A DNA stretch of 64,000 nucleotides, from NCBI GenBank assembly GCA_003246265.1, contig QKAU01000017.1:54772-118771 (forward strand), read 5' to 3'. A program made the position numbers and the translations under genes. The notes under the pieces were generated by a model. The model was given only the letters and a program-made list of their open reading frames with translations. It was not told the DNA's origin and made no database searches. This DNA is from Kiritimatiellales bacterium. Lineage in GTDB: Bacteria > Verrucomicrobiota > Kiritimatiellia > Kiritimatiellales > Pontiellaceae. Shown one piece after another: positions 43,453-52,373 of the stretch (the first letter of the stretch is position 1; each line of letters starts with the position of its first letter).

Positions 43453-44175
43453 ATGGACGAACACGGAAACCTCTTCGAAGGGATCGATCCGCACAATGCG
43501 CAGGCGATCATAGCGCGCGCCGTCGACCACTATGGCGACGCGATCTGCATGGCCACGAGCTTCCAGCTCGGCGGGCTGGTGCTGCTCGACATGGTCCACC
43601 AGGTCGGCAAGCCGGTGCGGGTCTTCTCCATCGATACCGGACGGCTGCCCGAAGAAACCTACGAATGCTCGGAGGCGATACGGCAGCGCTACGGCATCAA
43701 CGTCGAGTGGGTCTTCCCCCGCTTCGAAGCGGTCGAGAAGCTCGAAAGCGAGAAGGGACTATTCTCGTTCAAGGAGAGCACCGAAAACCGCAAGGAATGC
43801 TGCGGCATCCGCAAGGTGGAGCCGCTGGGCCGGGCCCTGGAAGGGTATTCGGCGTGGATCACCGGCCGGCGCATGGACCAGAGCGACACGCGCAAGACCC
43901 TGCGGATCATCGAGACGGATCCGGTGCATCCGGGCCTGGTGAAGATCAACCCGCTCATCCACTGGACGAAGGCCGACCTGTGGTACTACGTCGAGGAGCA
44001 CAAGGTGCCCCACAACCGGCTCTACGACGAGGGCTACCTCTCCATCGGCTGCGCCCCCTGCACCCGCCCCTGCAAGGAGGGCGAGGATGAACGCGCCGGC
44101 CGCTGGTGGTGGGAAAGCCCCGAGCACAAGGAGTGCGGCCTCCATCTCAACTTCAAGCAGGGTAGCGGCATTTAG
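43453..44175 (+). CDS. cysH: adenylylsulfate reductase CysH
   Basis: A 240-residue PAPS-reductase-family protein. It has CMATSFQLGG (P-loop-like), SIDTGRLPEETY and the cluster cysteines CCGIRK with CAPCTR about 85 residues later. The presence of both Cys pairs means a [4Fe-4S] cluster and use of adenylylsulfate rather than PAPS. C-terminal ECGLHL carries the nucleophilic cysteine. The enzyme yields sulfite for the upstream reductase. Start at 43453, 17 bases after the flavoprotein stop. ATP sulfurylase is not in the window. Confidence 0.92.
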   Translation: MDEHGNLFEGIDPHNAQAIIARAVDHYGDAICMATSFQLGGLVLLDMVHQVGKPVRVFSIDTGRLPEETYECSEAIRQRYGINVEWVFPRFEAVEKLESEKGLFSFKESTENRKECCGIRKVEPLGRALEGYSAWITGRRMDQSDTRKTLRIIETDPVHPGLVKINPLIHWTKADLWYYVEEHKVPHNRLYDEGYLSIGCAPCTRPCKEGEDERAGRWWWESPEHKECGLHLNFKQGSGI

Positions 44176-44237
44176 GCGGTGGGTGCGGGACCGTTTCGGG
44201 TTGAAGCTTCGCGCCGGGTCGTCTCTAATGCCAGCCC

Positions 44238-44885
44238 ATGAGACGGTTGGCCGCCATCCTGTTCCTGGCTTCCGCCCTGTTCTCCGCCCACGCGCTGGAG
44301 ACCGCTTCGCTCGCAGGCGACCCGGAGATCCAGGCGCTACTGGCGCGAAAGTGCATCAGGGCCGACGCCTGCGGGGTATTGCCGATCCCGTTCGGCGAGG
44401 TGGTCCGGCGACTGGAAGACGACCGGCTACCCTTTCTGCTCCAGCAGGAATACGCCCGTGCCCTCCCCCCCGGCCACCCCCCGGCTGGCACCGTCACGGC
44501 AATGGGCGACGGAATCCTTCTCCACATCGACTCCGAAGGCCGGCGCACGCGAATCGGCGTCCTCCATCGGGGCCGGGGCGACCGCGCTTCGTACGACCTG
44601 GTGCTCGGGGTGCAGGGTGAGCGGGGCTTCGGCCCCTACGACCTGGTCATCCACCTGCGCGTGCTGGATGCCGCCGGGGCGGGCGTGGTCTACCTTGCCG
44701 AGATCCACGCCTATCCGCACCGGGGCGCGACCCGTTTCATGGCCCGCCGCCTCAACACCGTCGAACGCCAGTTCCGGCGCAGCGCCCGCACCGCCGCATG
44801 GCTGTTCGGCCAACTGGAACCCGGTTGGGCGGACGCCCCTTATTGTCTTCCGGCCGGCATTGCCAACGAACCTTGGTTCCGGTAG
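44238..44885 (+). CDS. exported protein of unknown function
   Basis: A 215-residue protein with a clear signal peptide (MRRLAAILFLASALFSAHA) and a mature part with two cysteines near the start (CIRADAC) and one close to the end. Strands with alternating polar residues (ILLHIDSEG, RIGVLHRG, YDLVLGVQG, DLVIHLRVLD) suggest a beta-rich fold. No known family recognised. Located after cysH by 62 bases and nine bases before the iron transporter, so possibly co-transcribed with the latter. Confidence 0.6.
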   Translation: MRRLAAILFLASALFSAHALETASLAGDPEIQALLARKCIRADACGVLPIPFGEVVRRLEDDRLPFLLQQEYARALPPGHPPAGTVTAMGDGILLHIDSEGRRTRIGVLHRGRGDRASYDLVLGVQGERGFGPYDLVIHLRVLDAAGAGVVYLAEIHAYPHRGATRFMARRLNTVERQFRRSARTAAWLFGQLEPGWADAPYCLPAGIANEPWFR

Positions 44886-44894
44886 AAGCGCGCC

Positions 44895-45764
44895 ATGGAC
44901 ATTGCCCAACCGCAACTCGACAAACTGCTTCGATTCCAACGCAACGAAATCACGGAGCACCACATCTATGCCCGCCTCGCCCGCCTCGCGAAGGGCGATG
45001 CCAACCGGCGCGTGCTCGAAAAGATCGCCAAGGACGAGATGCGCCACTACCACGAGTGGAAGCTCCATACCGGCCGGGACGTCGCACCGCAACGACTGTC
45101 CGTGCTCAAGTACACCCTGATCAGCCGGCTGCTCGGCTTCACCTTCGCCATCAAGTTGATGGAGGCCGGAGAAGAGGCGGCGCAGGAAAGCTACCGCCAC
45201 CTCCTGGAAGAGCTGCAGATTGCGCACATCATCGACGACGAAAACGACCACGAGCAGGAATTGATCGGCATGCTCGACGAGGAGCGCCTGCGCTATGTCG
45301 GCTCGATCGTGCTCGGGCTCAACGACGCCCTGGTGGAACTGACCGGCGCCCTGGCCGGCCTTACCTTCGCCTTGCAGAATACCGGACTCATCGCCCTCAC
45401 CGGGACCATCACCGGACTGGCCGCGGCGCTCTCCATGGGGGTTTCCGAATACCTGTCGACCAAGTCCGAGGGCAACGGGCAGGATGCCTTCAAGGCCTCG
45501 ATCTACACCGGCTCGACCTACGTCATGACCGTGGCGCTGCTGATCCTGCCCTACCTGCTCTTCTCCTCGTTCTACCTCTGCCTCGCCGTCACCCTGGCCA
45601 TCGCGCTGATGATCGTGGCCGCCTTCAACTACTACATCTCGGTCGTGCAGGAGGTGTCGTTCCGCAAACGCTTCCTCGAAATGGCGGGCCTCAGCCTCGG
45701 CGTCTCGGCCATCAGCTTCCTGATCGGCATCGCGCTGCGCAGGTTTGCGGGTATCGAGCTGTAG
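44895..45764 (+). CDS. VIT1/CCC1-family metal transporter with ferritin-like N-terminal domain
   Basis: A 289-residue fusion. Residues 1-135 are rubrerythrin/ferritin-like, with carboxylates arranged as in diiron proteins (RNEITEHHIYARLA, KIAKDEMRHYHEW, AGEEAAQESY, DDENDHEQELI). Residues 136-289 have five hydrophobic helices of the vacuolar iron transporter family (LGLNDALVELTGALAGLT, GVSEYLSTKSE). This architecture is known for MbfA-type exporters and detoxifies iron or manganese. The N-terminal domain probably senses or oxidises iron in the cytoplasm. Confidence 0.85.
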   Translation: MDIAQPQLDKLLRFQRNEITEHHIYARLARLAKGDANRRVLEKIAKDEMRHYHEWKLHTGRDVAPQRLSVLKYTLISRLLGFTFAIKLMEAGEEAAQESYRHLLEELQIAHIIDDENDHEQELIGMLDEERLRYVGSIVLGLNDALVELTGALAGLTFALQNTGLIALTGTITGLAAALSMGVSEYLSTKSEGNGQDAFKASIYTGSTYVMTVALLILPYLLFSSFYLCLAVTLAIALMIVAAFNYYISVVQEVSFRKRFLEMAGLSLGVSAISFLIGIALRRFAGIEL

Positions 45765-45929
45765 GGCGACTTTCCGGATTTCCCTTCCAGCGCATGGCGC
45801 ACCAGGTTTTCTTCGCTCCTCCCGGCAGGTGCTCCAGCCAATTTTGGCTTTCCTCGGCGACCAAAATGGGAATACTTCGCCCCTTTCAACCGCCGCCCGC
45901 GGCGGCCGAATGCAATCGATCGGAACCCC

Positions 45930-47693
45930 ATGGCACTGCTCAGCCTCCAGAACATCGAAAAAGCCTTCGGCGGACCGAAGCTGCTCGACGACGCCACCCT
46001 GCAGATCGAGCGAAACGAACGGATCTGCCTCGTGGGCCGCAACGGCGAGGGCAAGTCCACGCTCCTCAAGATCGTGGCCGGACAGCTTGAGGCGGATGCG
46101 GGCGAAATCATCCGCCAGCCCGGCCTCAAGGTGCGCCGCCTGCGGCAGAACGTGCCGAACACCCTTTCCTGCACGGTCGAGGAGCTGGTCTTCGCGGGCC
46201 TGGAGGATCCGCACGACGATCTCTCCTCGCACCAGGCGGTGGACAAGGCCGTCTCCCTCGTTTCGCTGCAGAACCATTGGCGGTTCGAAGCCCTCTCGGG
46301 CGGGCAAAAGCGCCGCGCCCTCCTGGCGCAGGCGATCGCCTGCGAACCGGACATCCTAGTCCTCGACGAACCGACGAACCATCTCGACATCGAATCGATC
46401 CAGTGGCTGGAGAACTTCCTGCAGCGCTACCGCGGCACCCTGCTCTTCGTCACCCACGACCGCGCCTTCCTGCGCAAGCTGGCCACCCGCATCGTCGAAC
46501 TCGACCGGGGCCGCCTCCATTCGTGGGCGTGCGACTACGACACCTACCTGAAACGAAAGCAGGCGTTGCTCGACGGCGAGGCTGGGCAGTGGGCCCAGTT
46601 CGACAAGAAGCTGGCGCAGGAGGAGATCTGGATCCGCAAGGGCATCCGCGCACGGCGTACGCGCAACGAGGGCCGTGTCCGCGCCCTGGAACAGATGCGC
46701 CTGGAACGGCGGCAGCGGCGCGAGCGGACGGGCTCGGTCGGCATGCAGGCGGTGGAGGCGGGCTTGTCCGGCAGGAAGGTCATCGCCGCCAAGGGCATCA
46801 CCTACCACTACGGCGACGTGACGCTGATCAGGGCCTTTGACGTCGGGATCATGCGCGGCGACAAGATCGGCATCATCGGCCCCAATGGCTGCGGGAAATC
46901 GACGCTCATCAAGCTGCTCCTGGGCCGCCTCGAACCCCAGGAGGGCACCATCGAGCACGGCACCCGGCTCGAAATCGCCTACTTCGACCAGCATCGGGCA
47001 GCGCTGGATGAAGATAAGAGCGTTGCCGAGAACGTCAGTCCCGAGGAGACCATCACCATCGGGAACGCGCGCAAGCATGTGCTGGGCTACCTCCAGGAAT
47101 TCCTCTTCACGCCCGACCGGGCGCGCCAGAAGGTCGCCGTGCTCTCCGGCGGGGAACGCAACCGCCTGCTGCTGGCCAAGCTTTTCACCAAACCCTCCAA
47201 CGTGCTGGTGATGGACGAGCCGACCAACGACCTCGACATTGAAACGCTCGAGCTGCTCGAGGAACTGCTGGCCAACTACGAGGGGACCCTGCTGCTGGTC
47301 AGCCACGACCGCGACTTCATCGACCACATCGTTACCAGCACCCTTGTCTTCGAGGGCGGCGGGCGCATCGGCGAATATGCGGGCGGATATGGCGACTGGC
47401 TGTCTCAGCGCGGCGGGCAGGGAGCGGGAAGCGGGGAGAAGAAGCCCGCGCCAGCGCAGGAAAAGAGGTCCACCCGAAAACCGACCAACAGGGAACGGGA
47501 GGAACTGGAAAAGCTCCCCGGGCTCATTGAACGGCTTGAAGCGGAGCTCCTGGAGCTCCAGCAGGCCATGGCCGACACGGCGTTCTACCAGCGCGGTCGC
47601 GAGGAGATCGCCGCCGCGACCGCGCGGGCCGAGGAGCTGCCGAAGAAACTGGAAGCCGCCTTTGAACGCTGGGCGGAACTAGACGGTCTTTGA
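45930..47693 (+). CDS. uup: ABC-F ATPase Uup
   Basis: A 587-residue protein with two ABC domains in tandem and no membrane part: Walker A GRNGEGKST and GPNGCGKST, signatures LSGGQKRR and LSGGERN, Walker B LDEPTNHLD and MDEPTNDLD. The linker RKGIRARRTRNEGRVRALE is the Uup-type basic helix, and the last 80 residues form the charged coiled coil of Uup. The family acts on ribosomes or branched DNA. The 165 bases in front hold a 7-base hairpin at 45841-45867 and no evident gene. Confidence 0.9.
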   Translation: MALLSLQNIEKAFGGPKLLDDATLQIERNERICLVGRNGEGKSTLLKIVAGQLEADAGEIIRQPGLKVRRLRQNVPNTLSCTVEELVFAGLEDPHDDLSSHQAVDKAVSLVSLQNHWRFEALSGGQKRRALLAQAIACEPDILVLDEPTNHLDIESIQWLENFLQRYRGTLLFVTHDRAFLRKLATRIVELDRGRLHSWACDYDTYLKRKQALLDGEAGQWAQFDKKLAQEEIWIRKGIRARRTRNEGRVRALEQMRLERRQRRERTGSVGMQAVEAGLSGRKVIAAKGITYHYGDVTLIRAFDVGIMRGDKIGIIGPNGCGKSTLIKLLLGRLEPQEGTIEHGTRLEIAYFDQHRAALDEDKSVAENVSPEETITIGNARKHVLGYLQEFLFTPDRARQKVAVLSGGERNRLLLAKLFTKPSNVLVMDEPTNDLDIETLELLEELLANYEGTLLLVSHDRDFIDHIVTSTLVFEGGGRIGEYAGGYGDWLSQRGGQGAGSGEKKPAPAQEKRSTRKPTNREREELEKLPGLIERLEAELLELQQAMADTAFYQRGREEIAAATARAEELPKKLEAAFERWAELDGL

Positions 47694-47694
47694 G

Positions 47695-47811
47695 CCCAAA
47701 CCACGGCCTAGCCGCCGGCGCCGCCCCCCTTCGGCGACCGCGGCGGGGAAGCACGGCAGCGAAACAAGGAGGTTTGGGTCGCGCTTCCCGTCAAGCCGTG
47801 GTTTTATTTTT
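47695..47811 (+). promoter_or_regulatory. structured leader with alternative pairings and terminator-like end
   Basis: AAACCACGGC (47698-47707) can pair over 10 bases with GCCGTGGTTT (47795-47804), which is followed by a T-rich run to 47811. The overlapping CCCAAACC (47695-47702) can instead pair with GGTTTGGG (47771-47778). GGGAAGC and GCTTCCC give a third stem. Mutually exclusive stems before a U tract are the layout of attenuators; the downstream gene is the PGPGW protein at 47827. It could also simply be the terminator of uup. Confidence 0.45.
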
Positions 47812-47826
47812 CCGAGGATCCACCCC

Positions 47827-48087
47827 ATGAAGCGACTGCTCTGGAACCGGCACACCCGCCTGCTGCTGAAGCATGCTGCGGGCTGGTTTTGCCTGGTGGC
47901 GGGAGCGGTCATGCTGGTAACGCCGGGACAGGGACTCCTCACCATGCTGCTTGGCGTCTACCTGCTGGCCGATGAAATCCCCTTCTTCGCCCGCCTCAAG
48001 GCGCGCCTCCAGCAGCGCTTCCCGCGCGCCACCGACTACATCCACCGGAAGGGTGGAGAGATCCGTGCGCGGTTCCACCACCGCTAG
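47827..48087 (+). CDS. PGPGW-type small membrane protein
   Basis: An 86-residue protein with a basic start, then one or two hydrophobic segments separated by the TPGQG turn (AGWFCLVAGAVMLVTPGQG, TMLLGVYLLA) and a basic amphipathic tail. This pattern corresponds to the putative transmembrane protein family named after PGPGW, whose function is not known. Its stop codon is the first base of a 108-base repeat. Confidence 0.6.
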   Translation: MKRLLWNRHTRLLLKHAAGWFCLVAGAVMLVTPGQGLLTMLLGVYLLADEIPFFARLKARLQQRFPRATDYIHRKGGEIRARFHHR

Positions 48088-48192
48088 AGCAGACAACGGT
48101 TGAGTTGCCGTTAATGGGTAGGGCGTTGTGCCCCACACCGACGCGGACGGCTGGGGACAGCCGTCCCTACCAGTGGAATCGGCAGCGGCATC
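48085..48192. repeat. 108-base dispersed repeat, copy 1
   Basis: About 90% identical (11 differences, no gaps) to the copy at 55150-55257. Contains two conserved hairpins: AACGG...CCGTT (48095-48112) and GGACGGCTG with CAGCCGTCC, enclosed by GGTAGGG and CCCTACC. Differences mostly lie outside the stems. It begins with the TAG of the PGPGW gene and ends before the convergent uronate isomerase gene. Could be an extragenic palindromic element or a two-gene terminator. Confidence 0.85.
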
Positions 48193-48223
48193 TCATTCGT
48201 GAACTGCCCCAGCAGCGGATGCG

Positions 48224-49630
48224 CTACGGCGCGATGCCGAAGTACTCGACGGCATTGTTGTAGCAGATGTTTTCCACCAGCGTTCCGAGCAGTGCCCGGT
48301 CGTCCGGCAGCTCGCCGTTCTCGACGTCGTTCCCCAGCAGGTTGCAGAGGATGCGCCGGAAATATTCGTGGCGCGGATAGGAGAGGAAGCTGCGGGAATC
48401 GGTCAGCATGCCCACGAAACGGCTCAGCAGCCCCAGGTTGGAAAGCGCGTTGATCTGCTTTTCCATGCCGTCCTTCTGGTCGAGGAACCACCAGCCGGAA
48501 CCGAACTGCATCTTGCCCGGGCAGGATCCGTCCTGGAAGCATCCGGCCAGGGTGGCCATCAGCTCGTTGTCGGACGGATTGATATTGTAGAGTACCGTCT
48601 TCGCCAGCTGGTCCGTGTAGTCGAGGCGGTCTAGCAGGCGCAACAGGCCGGGGCCCTGGCGGTAGTCGCCGACCGAGTCGAATCCCGTATCGGAACCGAG
48701 CGCCTCGAACAGCCGGCTGTTGTTGTTGCGGAAGACTCCGACATGGAACTGCTGCGCCCACCCCCGCGAGTGGTTCATCTTGGCCACGACGTAGAGGAAC
48801 GCCGCCTGGAAGGCCTCGATCTCGTCCCCGGCCGGTTCCCCGCCCCGCATAACTTTGGCGAAGATCGCATCGAGCTCGGCGGAACCGGCGTCGGCATCGG
48901 GCACATAGGCGATGCCGTGGTCCGATAGCCGGCACCCCGCTTCGTGGAAATAGGCATGGCGGATGTCGACCGCTTCCAGCAGGGTGGCAAAGTCGAAGAT
49001 TTCGATGCCCGATGCCTCGGCAAGGCGCCTGATGTAGCGCTTGAACGCCTTCGGGTCGGCAATCGCCATCGCCTTGTCCGGCCGGAAGGTCGGCAGCACC
49101 TTGATCTCGAAGCCGTCGGCGGCGAGCTGGCGATGGTAGCGCAGGTCGTCGGCTGGATCGTCCGTCGTGCAGGCGACCCTGACATCCATCTTCCGCATCA
49201 GGTTGCGCGCGGAGAATCCTTCGGACTGCAGCATGGCAGAGCACGCGTCGTAGATGGCGTCGGCCGAACCGGGACCGAGCAGCGTGTCGATGCCGAAGTA
49301 GCGGCGGAGCTCGAGATGCGTCCAATGGTAGAGCGGGTTGCGCAGCGTCTGCGGCACGGTCTCCGCCCACTTCCGGAACTTCTCGCGCCACGGGGCGCTA
49401 CCGGTCACGAACTCCTCGGCTACGCCGTTGGTGCGCAAGGCCCGCCACTTGTAGTGGTCGCCCCCCAGCCAGACTTCGCCGAGGTTGCCGTACCGCCGGT
49501 CCTCCGCGATCTCCTGCGGCGGCAGGTGGCAGTGGTAGTCGTAGATCGGCATGCGCGCGGCATGCCCGTGGTAGAGCTCCTTCGCGGTGTCGGTCCGCAG
49601 CAGGAAATCGTCGTCCATGAATTGTTTCAT
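48224..49630 (-). CDS. uxaC: glucuronate/galacturonate isomerase
   Basis: A 468-residue amidohydrolase-fold isomerase of the UxaC family: YDYHCHLPPQEIAEDRRY (metal His), LGGDHYKWRALRTNGV, and ACTTDDPADDLRYH. It converts D-glucuronate to D-fructuronate and D-galacturonate to D-tagaturonate. It is the last gene in the order kinase, 6-phosphogluconate dehydrogenase, LarA-like, UxaC. Three bases separate it from the LarA gene. Confidence 0.92.
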   Translation of the reverse strand: MKQFMDDDFLLRTDTAKELYHGHAARMPIYDYHCHLPPQEIAEDRRYGNLGEVWLGGDHYKWRALRTNGVAEEFVTGSAPWREKFRKWAETVPQTLRNPLYHWTHLELRRYFGIDTLLGPGSADAIYDACSAMLQSEGFSARNLMRKMDVRVACTTDDPADDLRYHRQLAADGFEIKVLPTFRPDKAMAIADPKAFKRYIRRLAEASGIEIFDFATLLEAVDIRHAYFHEAGCRLSDHGIAYVPDADAGSAELDAIFAKVMRGGEPAGDEIEAFQAAFLYVVAKMNHSRGWAQQFHVGVFRNNNSRLFEALGSDTGFDSVGDYRQGPGLLRLLDRLDYTDQLAKTVLYNINPSDNELMATLAGCFQDGSCPGKMQFGSGWWFLDQKDGMEKQINALSNLGLLSRFVGMLTDSRSFLSYPRHEYFRRILCNLLGNDVENGELPDDRALLGTLVENICYNNAVEYFGIAP

Positions 49631-49633
49631 TGC

Positions 49634-50914
49634 CTACTCCTTGAACTTTTCCTTGTAGGCCCAGAGGCCGAGGGCCGGATTGCTGATGTAGAACACCTCC
49701 TCGCCGTCGGGCATCGTGTTCCATCCTTCCGCGAGCCGCCCCGGATCATAGCGCGCCGCCATCTCCGCATAGGGCGCCGCCTTGAACCCCACCGCCCGCA
49801 CCGCGTCGAGCGGGAGGTCGCCGCCGGGGCAATAGGTGATGTCGAACCGGCCCTCCGACGAGCCGTGGATCAGGTGCGCCGCCGCCCCAAGGTTGCTGCG
49901 CAGCTCTTCGTTTGCCGCAACCGCCTTGAGCGTGGCGGGCGTTCCACGGTAGCCGTATTCACGGATCAGCCGGTCGATGGTCGAATCCTCGCCGAACTCC
50001 TTGAGTGCCGGCGCGAGCACCACGAGCTCGCCGGCGTCGGCGATCGCCATGCGCGTGCGGTAGATCGCCTTGTTGCCCAGCCACGTGCTCTGGAATTCGT
50101 GGGGATCGAGATAGACCACCACCTTCTTGGGCTCGCGGTCCAGCAGGTTGATGTTCACCGTGCGCGCCAGCTTGCAGGCCTCCTCGAAGACGGCCACGTC
50201 GCCGCCGGCATAGCATCCGCGCATGTGCATTTTCCCGGCGTCATGGTCCTGCTCCATCACCGTAAGGATGTAGGTGATCGGCAGGTCGGAAAGATAGGTG
50301 TCGACCGCCATGTTGAACAGCCGCCGCACCGGGGTGTCCGTCTGGCCGAGGATCTGTTCGATGCCCGCAACGGCACCAAGGAAGTGGGACTTGTTGATGA
50401 TGTCCGCCCCGCCCACCCCCACCACGATGTTCTTGGTGTAGTTGGCCATTCCGACCACTTCGTGCGGCACCACCTGGCCGACGGACAGAATCAGGTCGTA
50501 GCCGTCGAACAACATCTTGTTGACTTCAACGCCGACGGAATAGTCGACCTTCCCCTCCGAAAGTCCGGACAGCACCGAACCCGGGATTTCGCCCTTCCGA
50601 ACGATCCCGTTGCGCCAGTCGTGCACCTTGAAGGCGTCGAGCGGGATCGATTCGCCGAACATCATGCGCAGCTGCGCCGGCGTCATCGGGTTGTGGGTTC
50701 CGAGTGTCGGCAGGATGTCCACCGCCACGCCCTCGCCCACCAGCTTTTCATAGACCATCGCCGTGATCGGCCCCGCCATCGAATTCAACCGCGTGTGGTC
50801 GGGTGGAAGAAGGAGCACCCGTTTCAGTGCACCCGCCCCGTCCAGCACCCGATGCACCAGTTCCCGCAGCTCGCCACGGGAAATGGAAACGCCTGCTCCG
50901 AATTTCGCGATCAT
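49634..50914 (-). CDS. LarA-family nickel-dependent epimerase/racemase
   Basis: A 426-residue protein of the LarA family. The four residues that hold the nickel-pincer cofactor in LarA are present: His74 (LGTH), His151 (VVPHE), Lys161 (NYTKN) and His177 (NKSHF); the DDHTR segment near residue 40 also matches. LarA relatives act on different 2-hydroxy acids, including lactate, malate and gluconate. In this sugar-acid operon a gluconate/mannonate 2-epimerase role is more likely than lactate racemase, by context only. TAATG joins it to the gnd gene (one-base overlap). Confidence 0.8.
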   Translation of the reverse strand: MIAKFGAGVSISRGELRELVHRVLDGAGALKRVLLLPPDHTRLNSMAGPITAMVYEKLVGEGVAVDILPTLGTHNPMTPAQLRMMFGESIPLDAFKVHDWRNGIVRKGEIPGSVLSGLSEGKVDYSVGVEVNKMLFDGYDLILSVGQVVPHEVVGMANYTKNIVVGVGGADIINKSHFLGAVAGIEQILGQTDTPVRRLFNMAVDTYLSDLPITYILTVMEQDHDAGKMHMRGCYAGGDVAVFEEACKLARTVNINLLDREPKKVVVYLDPHEFQSTWLGNKAIYRTRMAIADAGELVVLAPALKEFGEDSTIDRLIREYGYRGTPATLKAVAANEELRSNLGAAAHLIHGSSEGRFDITYCPGGDLPLDAVRAVGFKAAPYAEMAARYDPGRLAEGWNTMPDGEEVFYISNPALGLWAYKEKFKE

Positions 50915-52362
50915 TACACGATGTAGGTCGAGGCGGAGGTGTCGCCGCCGCGGCCTGTCCAGTTGGTGTGGAAGAACTCGCCCCGCGGCTTGTCGACGCG
51001 CTCGTAGGTGTGCGCGCCGAAGTAGTCGCGCTGCGCCTGCAGCAGGTTGGCCGGGAGGCGCGCGGAACGGTATCCATCGTAGTAGGCCAGCGCCGCGCCG
51101 ATGGCCGGCATCGGAATGCCGAGCGCGACCGCCTGCATGACCACGCGGCGCCAGCCCGCCTGAGCCTGTTCAACCGCATTCTTGAAGAAGGGGTCGAGCA
51201 GCAGGTTGACCAGCCCGGGATTCTTGTCGAAGGCCTCCTTGATCTTCCCGAGGAAGACCGAACGGATGATGCAGCCGCCGCGCCACATCAGCGCGATGCC
51301 GCCGTTGTTCAGCTTCCAACCGTGCTCCTCGGCCGCCGCGCGCATGAGCTGGTAGCCCTGCGCATAGGAGACGATCTTCGAGGCATAGAGGGCCTGCTTC
51401 AGATCCTCCACCATCGCCGCCTTGTCGCCGCCGAAGGAGGCGGCCGGACCGCCCAGCGCCCGGGCGGCCGCAACACGTTCCTCCTTGAGCGCGGAGAGGC
51501 AACGCGCGAAGACCGCCTCGCCAATCAAAGTAAGCGGCTGCCCTACATCCAGTGCGGCGACGGCCGTCCATTTCCCGGTCCCCTTCTGGCCGGCGGTATC
51601 CAAAATGAGGTCGATCACCGCTTCGCCTTGCTCGGACTGGTAGCCGAGGATGTCGCGCGTGATCTCGATGAGGTAGGAATCGAGCTCGCCCGCGTTCCAC
51701 TCGGCGAACACCTCGTGCATCTCCTCGTTGGACATGCCGAGCCCCTCCTTCATCATCTGGTAGGTTTCGCAGATCATCTGCATGTCGCCGTACTCGATCC
51801 CGTTGTGGACCATCTTCACGAAATGGCCCGCGCCATCCTCGCCGACCCAGTCGCAGCAGGGCTCGCCCGCCTCGGTGTGCGCGGAAATCTTCTGGAAGAT
51901 CGGCTTTACGGCCGGCCACGCGGCGGGCGAGCCGCCAGGCATGATCGAAGGGCCGAGCAGGGCGCCCTCTTCGCCACCGGAGACCCCGGTGCCGATGTAG
52001 AGCAGGCCCTTGCTTTCCACATATTTCGTGCGCCGGATCGTGTCGGGGAAATGGGAGTTGCCGCCATCGATGATGATGTCGCCGGGTTCGAGGTGTGGGA
52101 CGATCTGCTCGATGAAGTCGTCGACCGCCTTCCCCGCCTTGACCAGCATCATCACCTTGCGCGGACGCTCGAGGCTGGCGCAAAGCTCCTCGATGCTGTG
52201 GCAACCTATGAAGTTCCTGCCCGCGCCGCGCCCGGCGATGAACTTGTCGACCTTTTCCACCGTGCGGTTGAACACCGCCACCGTGAATCCCTTGCTCTCC
52301 ATGTTCAGGACGAGGTTCTCGCCCATTACCGCCAAGCCGATCAAACCGATGTCCGCCTTCAT
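50914..52362 (-). CDS. gnd: 6-phosphogluconate dehydrogenase, decarboxylating
   Basis: A 482-residue enzyme: NADP loop [49 protein letters not shown] and the catalytic Lys in [16 protein letters not shown]. The length and C-terminal TNWTGRGG match the E. coli type dimeric enzyme. It makes ribulose 5-phosphate. Starts 11 bases after the kinase stop. Its presence in a uronate/sugar-acid operon is unusual, as it suggests a catabolic input through gluconate rather than KDG alone. Confidence 0.93.
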   Translation of the reverse strand: MKADIGLIGLAVMGENLVLNMESKGFTVAVFNRTVEKVDKFIAGRGAGRNFIGCHSIEELCASLERPRKVMMLVKAGKAVDDFIEQIVPHLEPGDIIIDGGNSHFPDTIRRTKYVESKGLLYIGTGVSGGEEGALLGPSIMPGGSPAAWPAVKPIFQKISAHTEAGEPCCDWVGEDGAGHFVKMVHNGIEYGDMQMICETYQMMKEGLGMSNEEMHEVFAEWNAGELDSYLIEITRDILGYQSEQGEAVIDLILDTAGQKGTGKWTAVAALDVGQPLTLIGEAVFARCLSALKEERVAAARALGGPAASFGGDKAAMVEDLKQALYASKIVSYAQGYQLMRAAAEEHGWKLNNGGIALMWRGGCIIRSVFLGKIKEAFDKNPGLVNLLLDPFFKNAVEQAQAGWRRVVMQAVALGIPMPAIGAALAYYDGYRSARLPANLLQAQRDYFGAHTYERVDKPRGEFFHTNWTGRGGDTSASTYIV

Positions 52363-52373
52363 GAAATCCTCCT

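Noticed and set aside
45765..45929. ATTTTGG/CCAAAAT hairpin (45841-45867) before uup as terminator or riboswitch
   Set aside because: No T run follows and no known motif fits; could be chance in a 165-base gap.
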